Assembly (NCBI GenBank): GCA_024641445.1
Contig: JAHEDA010000110.1
Coordinates: forward strand, 1-7,863
Source: Gammaproteobacteria bacterium
GTDB lineage: Bacteria > Pseudomonadota > Gammaproteobacteria > UBA6429 > Thiohalophilaceae
Direction: 5' to 3'
Length of the DNA: 7,863 nt
Shown here: piece after piece, positions 1 to 5,912 of the stretch
How the letters are laid out: each line of letters starts with the position of its first letter
Position numbering within the stretch: position 1 is the stretch's first letter
Translations under genes and position numbers: made by a program
The notes under the pieces: model-generated
Told to the model about the DNA's origin: nothing
The model's database searches: none
Seen by the model: only the letters and a program-made list of their open reading frames with translations

Positions 1-483
1 AGTCATTACCGATGGTGACGAAACTCGATGTCTCTTCGGGCGGTGAAACCAAACCCATCAGTCAGACAGGCTGGGTTATACGTGGAATTACCAGTAATGA
101 TCGCTATGTCAGTCGCATGGAAAAATCAGATTGTGGCCGAGCAACTAGAATTGGCTGGACCCGCGTTAACTTGCGCAGCGTTAATTGCAATACGCAAAAC
201 TCCTCAGTGGTGGGCACTTACCCAGGACGAGCGCATGTACATTTTTAAGGAACAGTCGCAGCATACCCATATTGGTTTACAACAATTTCCGAGCCTACCC
301 AGGAGGCTCCATCATTGTCGCGATCTCTCACAAGATGAGCCATTCGACTTTATCACCTGGTTTGAGTTCGCGCCGGACGAGGAGGATAAATTCGACACAC
401 TGCTCACGCGGTTGCGTGCCATTCCGGAATGGCAGTATGTTGAGCGTGAAGTGGAGATACGTCTGGTGCGTGATCAGGCGTAA
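1..483 (+). pseudogene. cld: Chlorite dismutase family protein (short, clade 2 type), 5' end outside window, frameshifted
   Basis: Haem b enzyme of the chlorite dismutase family, which splits chlorite into chloride and O2. The N-terminal part reads in the frame of position 3 (WVIRGITSNDRYVSRMEK). The rest reads in the frame of position 1, from QIVAEQLELAG to the TAA at 481. The switch falls in the A5 run at 121-125, so one extra A (or two missing bases) breaks the gene. From memory, the joined protein aligns throughout with the short dimeric enzyme of Nitrobacter winogradskyi. The proximal haem His is at 262-264 (in SQHTH). The distal Arg is at 301-303 (in PRRLHH), 13 residues on as in that enzyme. 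The Glu paired with the proximal His falls in IPEWQYVER. The distal Arg argues for true chlorite dismutase rather than HemQ, which has Gln there. It probably shared a transcript with the synthase-glutaredoxin gene 19 bases downstream. A homopolymer sequencing error is the main alternative to a real pseudogene. Confidence 0.88.
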
Positions 484-490
484 TAGCAGC

Positions 491-497
491 AAGGGAG
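491..497 (+). promoter_or_regulatory. Shine-Dalgarno site for the GTG start at 503
   Basis: AAGGGAG lies five bases before GTG 503-505. It decides the start: translation from there gives VGKRYETILETIGNTQVIRINKL, which begins just where cysteine synthases normally begin. No ATG in that frame lies nearby. Confidence 0.6.
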
Positions 498-502
498 CCG
501 GT

Positions 503-1984
503 GTGGGTAAACGCTATGAGACTATATTAGAGACCATCGGTAACACACAGGTGATTCGTATCAACAAATTGGCCCCCAAGGGAATCAATCTCTTTGTTAA
601 GGTGGAATCCTTTAATCCCATGGGCTCGGTCAAGGACCGCATGGCGTTAGGGGTGATCGAAGATGCCGAACGCCGAGGTGAACTCATGCCTGGCCAGACC
701 ATCATTGAGGCCACCAGTGGCAACACTGGCATTGCCTTGGCCATGGTCTGTGCGCAGAAGGGTTACCCACTGGAGATCACCATGGCCGAAAACTTCAGTG
801 TTTAGCGACGCAAGCTGATGCGGTTCTTCGGTGCTAAAGTGGTATTAACACCGGCGCCGGAGATGGGCTCGGGGATGGTAGCGAAGGCGACAGAATTGGC
901 AAAGGCGCATGGTTGATGGCAGCCTCGTCAGTTTGAGAACCCCGCCAATGCCGAGATCCACGCGTGTACCACGGCGGTTGATATCCTCAATGACTTCTCA
1001 GATATCTCACTCGACTACTAGGTCACTGGATATGGGACGGGTGGAACCCTGAACGGCGTTGCGCGTGTATTAAAGGACAAGAGCCCGTACACGCAGATCG
1101 TCGTCTGCGAACCGGTTAATGCGGCCATGGTGAATAGTGGTATTCCTCAGGCGAGACGGGTAGATGGCTCGATACGAGCAAGTCACCCGAGTTTTCGTCC
1201 ACACCTGATGCAGGGATGGACGCCGGACTTTATTCCAGCTCTCGTCGAGGAAGTCACGGCGATGAGTCAGATTGACGATCTGACATTGATTGATGGTCGG
1301 GATGCGTTGCGTTGCTCAAGAGAACTGGCGGCGCAAGAAGGCCTCTTTGTTGGTATCTCGTCGGACGCAACATTCGCCGGGGCATTTAAGGTTGCGAAGG
1401 AGGCGCCGACCGGATCGAATATCCTGTGCATGCTACCGGATACCGGTGAGCGCTATCTCTCCACCACCTTGTTTGAAGATGTGGCATCAGAGATGACCAC
1501 CGAAGAGACCGAGCTTTCACACTCGACGCGAGGGTATCGGTTTGATGTTAACCCTCCAGCACCTGAGGTGACGGCGGTGGTTCAATCGCTCGACGCCAGG
1601 GCGATCAAGGAGGTCGAGGCCTTGACGCACGACAAGAGCAAGCCAGTGATCATGTTCGCCTATGAATGGTGCGAGTTCTGTAACGCCGCACGCAAGGTGT
1701 TTGCCAAGTACGCAATCCCTTACCTCTCGATTGAACTTGACTCTATTGCCTATCAGATAGAAGGGCGTGGCGATAATATCTTTAAGGTGCTCCAGCAGCA
1801 GACCGGCTCGGTTACACTGCCGCAAATATTTATCGGGGGGGAGTTTATGGGTGGGTGTATGGATATCCTTGATAACTTGCGGTCGGGCCAGCTTCAAATC
1901 CGGCTTCAACAGCACGGAATCAATATTCCACCTGTAACGGCCGACCCCTATGAGCACCTGCCAAAGTGGTTGCACCCACGCTGA
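503..1984 (+). pseudogene. Cysteine synthase-glutaredoxin fusion with three in-frame stop codons
   Basis: A fold-type II PLP enzyme (O-acetylserine sulfhydrylase / cystathionine beta-synthase-like) fused to a glutaredoxin; 493 codons from GTG 503 to TGA 1982. Residues 1-325 are the synthase: PLP lysine K44 in NPMGSVKDR, TSGNTG at 71-76, the phosphate loop GTGGT at 178-182, and PDTGERYLST. Residues about 350-480 are a dithiol glutaredoxin, with WCEFC (C390, C393), cis-proline P440 in TLPQIF, and a GGCMD motif. The frame is closed by TAG at 803 (codon 101, where relatives have Glu), TGA at 914 (codon 138, Trp or another aromatic) and TAG at 1019 (codon 173, Trp or another aromatic). Homology continues without a gap across each stop. 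Two nearly invariant positions are also changed: GISSG has become GISSD, and MPEN has become MAEN. The glutaredoxin half is clean. A pseudogene is most likely; readthrough of two different stop codons would be needed otherwise. Confidence 0.88.
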
Positions 1985-1988
1985 GCAA

Positions 1989-2360
1989 TTACCAATGGGC
2001 CTCTAATCCGGCCTTCCAGTCGTCTACAAATTGCTGGATAGAATCGACAAAGTCCTGGTCTTGCTCGGTGCGGTTGATAGTGGCATGAATTACTGTGTGT
2101 TGGGGATTGGGTGGGTGACCGGTGGTGATGGTCCATTGCAGGGCATTGATACAGCCGGGTAGAGAGAAGCGCACGCCATTGTGCATTAGCTCGCGGTTGG
2201 TCTGGAATACACCCCACACGCTAAAGATTTCGCCGCTGGCCCCGGCATCGTGAATGACTTTCTCGATGGAGGCACACCAGCTCGATAGCTCGCCAATGCT
2301 TACACGTTGTTGCAAGTCAGCCGGGGTGGCGGGGATATTTACAGAGGCGAAGAATTCCAT
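1989..2360 (-). CDS. Conserved-looking hypothetical protein, 123 aa
   Basis: I do not recognise this family. The product is a soluble 123-residue protein without a signal peptide or membrane segment. It has an acidic, amphipathic C-terminus (TEQDQDFVDSIQQFVDDW) and a central patterned stretch (IFSVWGVFQTNREL, GVRFSLPGCINALQWTITTG). That composition reads like a real alpha/beta protein rather than a shadow frame. The gene converges on the synthase-glutaredoxin pseudogene, with four bases between the two stop codons. No good Shine-Dalgarno site precedes ATG 2358-2360. A TAATAT hexamer lies only five bases upstream (2366-2371), so the transcript may be almost leaderless (inference). It is separated from the upstream acetyltransferase gene by 92 bases. 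Confidence 0.65.
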   Translation of the reverse strand: MEFFASVNIPATPADLQQRVSIGELSSWCASIEKVIHDAGASGEIFSVWGVFQTNRELMHNGVRFSLPGCINALQWTITTGHPPNPQHTVIHATINRTEQDQDFVDSIQQFVDDWKAGLEAHW

Positions 2361-2452
2361 AGCACTATATTAGTCTGAGATGGTGAAGGTCGCATCTTAA
2401 AATAGTGTGGTGTGTAGGTTAAATATTCGGGACCCAAATGCTGGATTAGGTG

Positions 2453-2905
2453 TTAAAGGCACTTTTCCATCACGATATTGCAGCGGGCATACTCGGGGTG
2501 TTGACCTTCGGTCTGTATCGTAAAGCCATGTTTTTGATATAAGGCAATAGCGGGTGTAAGCAGGGTATTCGACAAGAGATAGACCCGCTTTGCGTTGAGA
2601 CCATGTAGTTTGTCTATGGCAGCAGTAATCAAGGTATTGCCATAGCCCTTCCCCTGATGACGTGGGTCTACGGCCATGCGTGCCAATTGGTAGGTTTCAG
2701 CATCATCCCTGAACAGGGCGCAAGTCCCCACGACATGTGGTCCCTCCATAAGAGTAAAGATATAACCGCCGTCATCAATAATCTTGCCGGGGTTGTTGGC
2801 AAGCGCCTGATCTATGGCCTCCAGTTTAAAATTGCGTTGTATCCACGCCTCATTGAGGGCGATAAATTCCGCAAGATACTCCCGGCTGTTGACCAAGATT
2901 GTCAT
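2453..2905 (-). CDS. GNAT family N-acetyltransferase, 150 aa
   Basis: A cytoplasmic acetyl-CoA-dependent N-acetyltransferase of the GCN5-related family; the substrate cannot be inferred. Motif A is clear at residues 75-95: LARMAVDPRHQGKGYGNTLI, with the Q-x-x-G-x-G pyrophosphate-binding loop at 84-89. It is followed by an amphipathic helix and a motif B-like region, with ALYQKHGF at 121-128. The length of 150 residues is normal for a single-domain GNAT. The start codon overlaps the stop of the upstream NTF2-like gene by one base (TGATG), and there is no strong Shine-Dalgarno site, so it is probably translated by coupling. The pair should be one transcript. The C-terminus (NIVMEKCL) is the usual GNAT ending strand, so the gene appears complete. 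Confidence 0.9.
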   Translation of the reverse strand: MTILVNSREYLAEFIALNEAWIQRNFKLEAIDQALANNPGKIIDDGGYIFTLMEGPHVVGTCALFRDDAETYQLARMAVDPRHQGKGYGNTLITAAIDKLHGLNAKRVYLLSNTLLTPAIALYQKHGFTIQTEGQHPEYARCNIVMEKCL

Positions 2906-3276
2906 CAGGGCCCCGCAGGTCGACCATAGTTAGCGAAACCCCGCAGCACCAGACCCTCGGAATTGAAGAACAACATCTCACAGACGATTTTGCGCTGAAG
3001 GCTTTTGTAGTAGATGACAATGCTGTCCACACCCACGCAGACATCAAGCAATTCAAACCTTAATGGCGGGGTGGCATCAAGGCCTTGTTGCCAGTACTTG
3101 CGAATGGACGACTTACCCTTGAGCCTTCCGGAGGGTTCACCCATTCGTTCAATGATGAGTGGGGATGACATCTCAAAGTCATCGGTGTAGTGCGACATGA
3201 TCCTCTCAAGGTCATGAGTGTTCCATGCATCAATCCACTCCTGCGCAAAGTGTCTTGCCCATGTCAGATCGAACAT
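2905..3276 (-). CDS. NTF2-like / SnoaL-like protein, 123 aa
   Basis: A small cone-shaped alpha+beta protein of the NTF2-like superfamily. The N-terminal helices contain the typical pattern FAQEWIDAWNTHDLERIMSHYTDDFEMSSP (residues 10-39). A loop with GKSSIRKYWQQGL (54-66) follows, then beta strands. The family covers isomerases, dehydratases and non-catalytic ligand-binding or delivery proteins, so no reaction is assigned. ATG 3274-3276 is preceded on the minus strand by AAGGA seven bases away, a good ribosome binding site. The gene ends in the TGATG overlap with the GNAT gene, suggesting a two-gene operon. The product has no signal peptide and should be cytoplasmic. Confidence 0.85.
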   Translation of the reverse strand: MFDLTWARHFAQEWIDAWNTHDLERIMSHYTDDFEMSSPLIIERMGEPSGRLKGKSSIRKYWQQGLDATPPLRFELLDVCVGVDSIVIYYKSLQRKIVCEMLFFNSEGLVLRGFANYGRPAGP

Positions 3277-3333
3277 ACTCGGGTCCTTCTAAGAGTTGAC
3301 AGGTAACTCACTGTACAATATTTAATGTGATAC

Positions 3334-3528
3334 CTAACTATCCCATGCCTGACGCAGCTTCTCCGGGGAAAAGCTAAAATCCTGAAACCGGATGACCATA
3401 CTCATTCTCGCGGTGACGATAAAGTCGCGGTAGGTTGGGCTGAGTTTATGAAGCATAAGCTGCGGGCTAATGCCCCTCGAATCTATTGCGTAGTCAAATA
3501 GAAAGAAATTAAGTTTAACAGGTGCCAT
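3334..3528 (-). CDS. Doubtful 64-aa ORF coupled to yccF, partly made of repeat DNA
   Basis: I do not recognise the protein. Its ATG overlaps the stop of yccF (TAATG at 3530-3526), the arrangement of a translationally coupled second gene and the only positive evidence. Against it, bases 3425-3445 are identical to part of the intergenic palindromic repeat at 6675-6695. The middle of the ORF (LHKLSPTYRD) is therefore translated repeat sequence. Either a repeat inserted into a small gene, or the frame is accidental. The ends (NFFLFDYAIDSRG and FSPEKLRQAW) show no known domain, signal peptide or membrane helix. It would most likely be a short cytoplasmic protein if made. Confidence 0.35.
   Translation of the reverse strand: MAPVKLNFFLFDYAIDSRGISPQLMLHKLSPTYRDFIVTARMSMVIRFQDFSFSPEKLRQAWDS
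3425..3456. repeat. Partial copy (C) of the GTTGGGC palindromic repeat
   Basis: Bases 3425-3445 match 6675-6695 exactly over 21 positions, and the similarity continues for most of the next ten bases (tttatgaagc against ctacgaagc). A 21-base identity within an 8-kb window is not expected by chance. Only the left arm (GTTGGGCT) is kept; the right arm AGCCCAAC has been lost, so this copy cannot fold like the one at 6684-6709. It lies inside the 64-residue ORF. Confidence 0.7.
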
Positions 3529-3989
3529 TATGCAGCATCTCTAATCGCCGACACCCTGGCCTTTGCATTGGCGGCGCGTGCAGCAGCTGCGACCTCTTTA
3601 CTGACAACCGTCTTGCCGATGGGAAAGATCGCGATACCCGCAAGCTTGAGATGTTGAATACCGAACGGGATGCCAATGAGGGTTACCATGCAGGCGATGG
3701 CCGAGGCGATATGTCCCACCACCAGCCAAAATCCTGCAAAAAGAAACCAGATGATATTGCCTAGCATGCCCAAACTACCGGTGCCGATGTCATCCCTTTG
3801 AGTAAGTTCGTCACGACTGATGGCCTCTTTACCGAACGGAAAGAACGAAAAGGAACCCATAACAAAGCAGGCCTTGCCCCAGGGGATACCAATAACAGTA
3901 AGAAAGGCGAACAAACCAATCAACCACCAAGCCAGACCCATGAATACACCGCCGAGGATAAACCACAGAAAATTACCAATTGTACGCAT
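3528..3989 (-). CDS. yccF: YccF-family inner membrane protein, 153 aa
   Basis: An inner-membrane protein of the YccF (DUF307) family; its role is not established. The chain is an internal duplication, which is the hallmark of the family. Half one has membrane helices around residues 5-36 with TVIGIPWGKA (31-40) and FFPFGKE (49-55). Half two has helices around 76-108 with TLIGIPFGIQ (103-112) and IFPIGKT (121-127). The length is close to the E. coli protein (about 148 residues). The alanine-rich basic tail after residue 130 is probably cytoplasmic. ATG 3987-3989 has AGGA six bases upstream, a good ribosome binding site. It is followed without a gap by the doubtful 64-residue ORF. Confidence 0.93.
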   Translation of the reverse strand: MRTIGNFLWFILGGVFMGLAWWLIGLFAFLTVIGIPWGKACFVMGSFSFFPFGKEAISRDELTQRDDIGTGSLGMLGNIIWFLFAGFWLVVGHIASAIACMVTLIGIPFGIQHLKLAGIAIFPIGKTVVSKEVAAAARAANAKARVSAIRDAA

Positions 3990-3990
3990 C

Positions 3991-4041
3991 GTTATTCCTG
4001 ATTTACGTTGTTATTCCCAGATTGGAATTTAATGTTTCCAA
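3991..4041. promoter_or_regulatory. Direct repeat plus dyad in the yccF leader
   Basis: GTTATTCC occurs at 3991-3998 and again at 4010-4017, 19 bases apart (nearly two helical turns). The first copy contains the complement of the yccF Shine-Dalgarno site. A dyad TTGGAA / TTCCAA (4022-4027 and 4036-4041, eight-base loop) lies just upstream. The arrangement could be an operator or promoter region, but no clean -35/-10 pair was found. Confidence 0.25.
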
Positions 4042-4108
4042 CATAAGCGGCTCCTGTCTGTATCGGCGTGTGGTAGGAAAAATTCGGATCACGCTAAGTC
4101 TACAAAAG

Positions 4109-4858
4109 CTAGGACGCCGAGGGTGGCGTGCAAAACGACACCTCTCCCTTTTCAAACTTTCCATCCTTCCATAGCAAGGGTAAGCAGTTACCTTTGAACA
4201 GTGTTTTATCGGTTAAGAAGAGTGTAACAAGAATATCCTTGCCTTTTCTCGGCAGGTGGTAGGCAATCTCCCAGGCATCTTGCTCTAATAGCGGTGCATT
4301 TTTACTTTCGAGCAGGAAGTCTGCCGCCTTGATGCGTGGGATTACCTGATCGCGTCGCAACTTGGTCAATACGCGGTCCTTAAAGTTATAGACCTTTATC
4401 TGGTCGTCACATACCGGGCCGCAACTATGGTCGATCTCCACCACCAACTTTGACTTATCCGAGACATTCCAATAGGTCATGTATTGGGTATTTTCGCAGC
4501 CGATACAGGTTAATTTCAGGTAGCCACCTTTTTGGTCCAGCAGGCTAATGGCATAAGGAAACACATGGGTTTCAGTCCTGGCGAAATAATCATTGATAAC
4601 GGTAGGGACAGCTTGTTTGTTGTAAAGCATGAGTAGGCGTGACTTCTCAAGCGTCATTTCAGCCTTGGCGCGTGTCGTCTCAATAAAGAAGTACTCAATA
4701 CCCTTCAGGTTTTTTGCATAGTGTTCAGAGGCCATGTAAGCAGGGTTGGTAGATACCCCGGAATCTCCCTTTGAGGGAGGCGCACCTACCGCCGCAGCTG
4801 AAAGCGCGAGAATGGAAAGCAGCGTGATCACGTGGGATACAATCTGTTGGAGGGTCAT
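4109..4858 (-). CDS. Secreted six-cysteine protein of unknown function, 249 aa
   Basis: I do not recognise the family. The chosen start is ATG 4856-4858, because GAGGAA sits seven bases before it; an in-frame ATG at 4873 has no ribosome binding site. From this start the N-terminus (MTLQQIVSHVITLLSILALS) is a good Sec signal peptide, ending at AAAVGA or nearby, so the mature protein should be periplasmic. There is no lipobox. The mature part has six cysteines: a CIGC pair (118, 121), a CGPVC pair (146, 150), and single ones at 225 and 243. These could bind metal or form three disulfides. The fold appears mainly beta with a mixed middle (inference). The leader, ribosome site and first codon lie inside an 88-bp repeat that recurs at 6622-6710. 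The gene is probably monocistronic. Confidence 0.8.
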   Translation of the reverse strand: MTLQQIVSHVITLLSILALSAAAVGAPPSKGDSGVSTNPAYMASEHYAKNLKGIEYFFIETTRAKAEMTLEKSRLLMLYNKQAVPTVINDYFARTETHVFPYAISLLDQKGGYLKLTCIGCENTQYMTYWNVSDKSKLVVEIDHSCGPVCDDQIKVYNFKDRVLTKLRRDQVIPRIKAADFLLESKNAPLLEQDAWEIAYHLPRKGKDILVTLFLTDKTLFKGNCLPLLWKDGKFEKGEVSFCTPPSAS

Positions 4859-4940
4859 AATCCAATTCCTCATGTTTTATCGAATGTTTGACTGTAGTTT
4901 ACACAGCGCGGTTGCTTGATTGAGTTTACGAGACCCAACC
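4853..4940. repeat. 88-bp repeat, copy A, spanning a gene's start region
   Basis: Aligns base for base with 6622-6710 apart from one single-base gap: about 70 of 88 positions agree by hand count, and the first 19 (4853-4871) are identical. The element runs from the second codon of the secreted-protein gene through its start, ribosome site and leader to a decayed GTTGGGT palindrome at 4915-4940. The palindrome arms here are more diverged than in copy B. Confidence 0.8.
4866..4871 (-). promoter_or_regulatory. Shine-Dalgarno site setting the start at 4858
   Basis: The minus strand reads GAGGAA, then seven bases, then ATG. It is the only credible ribosome site for the secreted-protein gene and favours the second in-frame ATG over the first. 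The site is inside repeat copy A and is conserved exactly in copy B (6635-6640). Confidence 0.6.
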
Positions 4941-4946
4941 AACGAG

Positions 4947-5300
4947 CTAAAACATCCATCCAGTTGGATTGGGGTAGGGTTGCCTCTGAGCCAGCACTTT
5001 CATGCCCTTGATGCAGCGGACGATAAGCCAGATCAAGGTAAACAGTAGAATGAAATAACCAATAACAAACACGTAAAGCAACACCCCAATGACGGAATAG
5101 AGCGCACCTATCCAAAAGGTGCGGATCTGAAACCGGTAATGGGTTTTCAGCCAGTCAGGGGCGTCGCTGATGTTTACATAGGCGATGACCACGCCGATGA
5201 TTCCGGTAATCCCAAAGAAAATACTCGTGAGATAGAGGATATACGCAATATTGGCTGTATTCGCCGTTGCCGGGTTCTCGTTGGTCGCTACTTCATTCAT
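4947..5300 (-). CDS. DUF4870-type small membrane protein, 117 aa
   Basis: A small inner-membrane protein resembling the DUF4870 / YIP1-like uncharacterised membrane family; function unknown. One helix lies at about residues 19-41 (YILYLTSIFFGITGIIGVVI) and two more at about 62-95. The family signature is visible: WLKTHYRFQIRTFWIG (50-65) after the first helix, then WLIVRCIKGMKVL and QPYPNPTGW near the C-terminus. The length is typical and the gene looks intact. ATG 5298-5300 is preceded by AAGGGGG seven bases away on the minus strand, a strong ribosome binding site. The 48-base AT-rich stretch separating it from the next gene upstream may hold its own promoter. Confidence 0.87.
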   Translation of the reverse strand: MNEVATNENPATANTANIAYILYLTSIFFGITGIIGVVIAYVNISDAPDWLKTHYRFQIRTFWIGALYSVIGVLLYVFVIGYFILLFTLIWLIVRCIKGMKVLAQRQPYPNPTGWMF

Positions 5301-5348
5301 TTATATACCCCCTTATTACCGAATATATAATCCAGAATACATAATAAA

Positions 5349-5795
5349 TCATGCAAATGCGGCGTAGTGTCGCACGATGCGACAGTTTGATTGTTTGCCC
5401 GATTCGACTCTCTGTAGCAACCAGTATCCGTAGGCCTGAGTAACAAAAAAGAACAGCTCAAACCCCGCAAATACCCAGACCACAGGCGTTACGTTCCAGA
5501 CAACAAGATAGTAAACCTGCCAGGTGAAAAACAAGGCGCGGGCAAATGAGTCAAATAGGCCAAAGATAGGCTCTGGCCGTAACACACGCAGGAGTGACCA
5601 AACCACCACAATACTACCGAGCAAATTTACAAAGAAGACGTGCAGCGGCTGGAATTCCGGCAGTTGAGAAATGGAGCCCAAGACCTGATGGACGAGTTGA
5701 AAGGTCCAGGGTGTGGCAAAAGCGGCAGTGGCAAGTAGATCGTAAATTCCGCTTGAACGAACCAGCAGGCGGTAGTGATGGGTGATCCGTGACAT
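5349..5795 (-). CDS. Four-helix membrane protein of unknown function, 148 aa
   Basis: A polytopic inner-membrane protein that I cannot assign to a named family. Hydrophobic segments lie at about residues 17-38, 52-70, 84-102 and 103-124, with a basic N-terminus (HHYRLLVRSSGIYDLL) and a charged C-terminal tail. Aromatic residues are abundant in the last two helices. ATG 5793-5795 has AAGGAG seven bases upstream, and a perfect TATAAT lies further upstream at 5836-5841. It therefore probably starts its own transcript, possibly extending into the DUF4870-type gene 48 bases downstream. No catalytic motif is visible. Confidence 0.82.
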   Translation of the reverse strand: MSRITHHYRLLVRSSGIYDLLATAAFATPWTFQLVHQVLGSISQLPEFQPLHVFFVNLLGSIVVVWSLLRVLRPEPIFGLFDSFARALFFTWQVYYLVVWNVTPVVWVFAGFELFFFVTQAYGYWLLQRVESGKQSNCRIVRHYAAFA

Positions 5796-5835
5796 TGTTT
5801 TACTCCTTTTTTTGGTGCGATACGTTAAACTTCAT

Positions 5836-5841
5836 ATTATA
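5836..5841 (-). promoter_or_regulatory. Candidate -10 box (TATAAT) for the 148-aa membrane protein gene
   Basis: The minus strand carries a perfect TATAAT about 40 bases before the start codon, a sensible distance. No recognisable -35 hexamer is found at 16-18 bases, so it is a weak or activator-dependent promoter at best. Confidence 0.4.
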
Positions 5842-5912
5842 CAGTCGAGCCTACGGTATCTTCTAGCGTTCGAGTTCAGCGGCTGCCGAAGACGGTTCCC
5901 TGGAACGAATGA

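Noticed and set aside
185..502. Upstream extension of the synthase frame
   Set aside because: The frame is open back to 185 but overlaps the chlorite dismutase 3' half, which has clear homology; GTG 503 has a ribosome site.
1517..1975. 152-codon open frame opposite the glutaredoxin domain
   Set aside because: It is antisense to a well-supported thioredoxin-fold domain, and its residues show no domain pattern.
503..1984. Genetic code change or stop-codon recoding (selenocysteine, pyrrolysine)
   Set aside because: Two different stop codons are involved, TAG would need two meanings, other genes in the window end normally at TAA, TGA and TAG, and no recoding hairpin is evident.
2657..2929. 90-codon plus-strand open frame
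   Set aside because: Shadow of the GNAT acetyltransferase gene.
5891..5906. GTTCC / GGAAC dyad after the TMEM175 gene
   Set aside because: It is too short, with a two-base loop and no T run, so it is not a convincing terminator.
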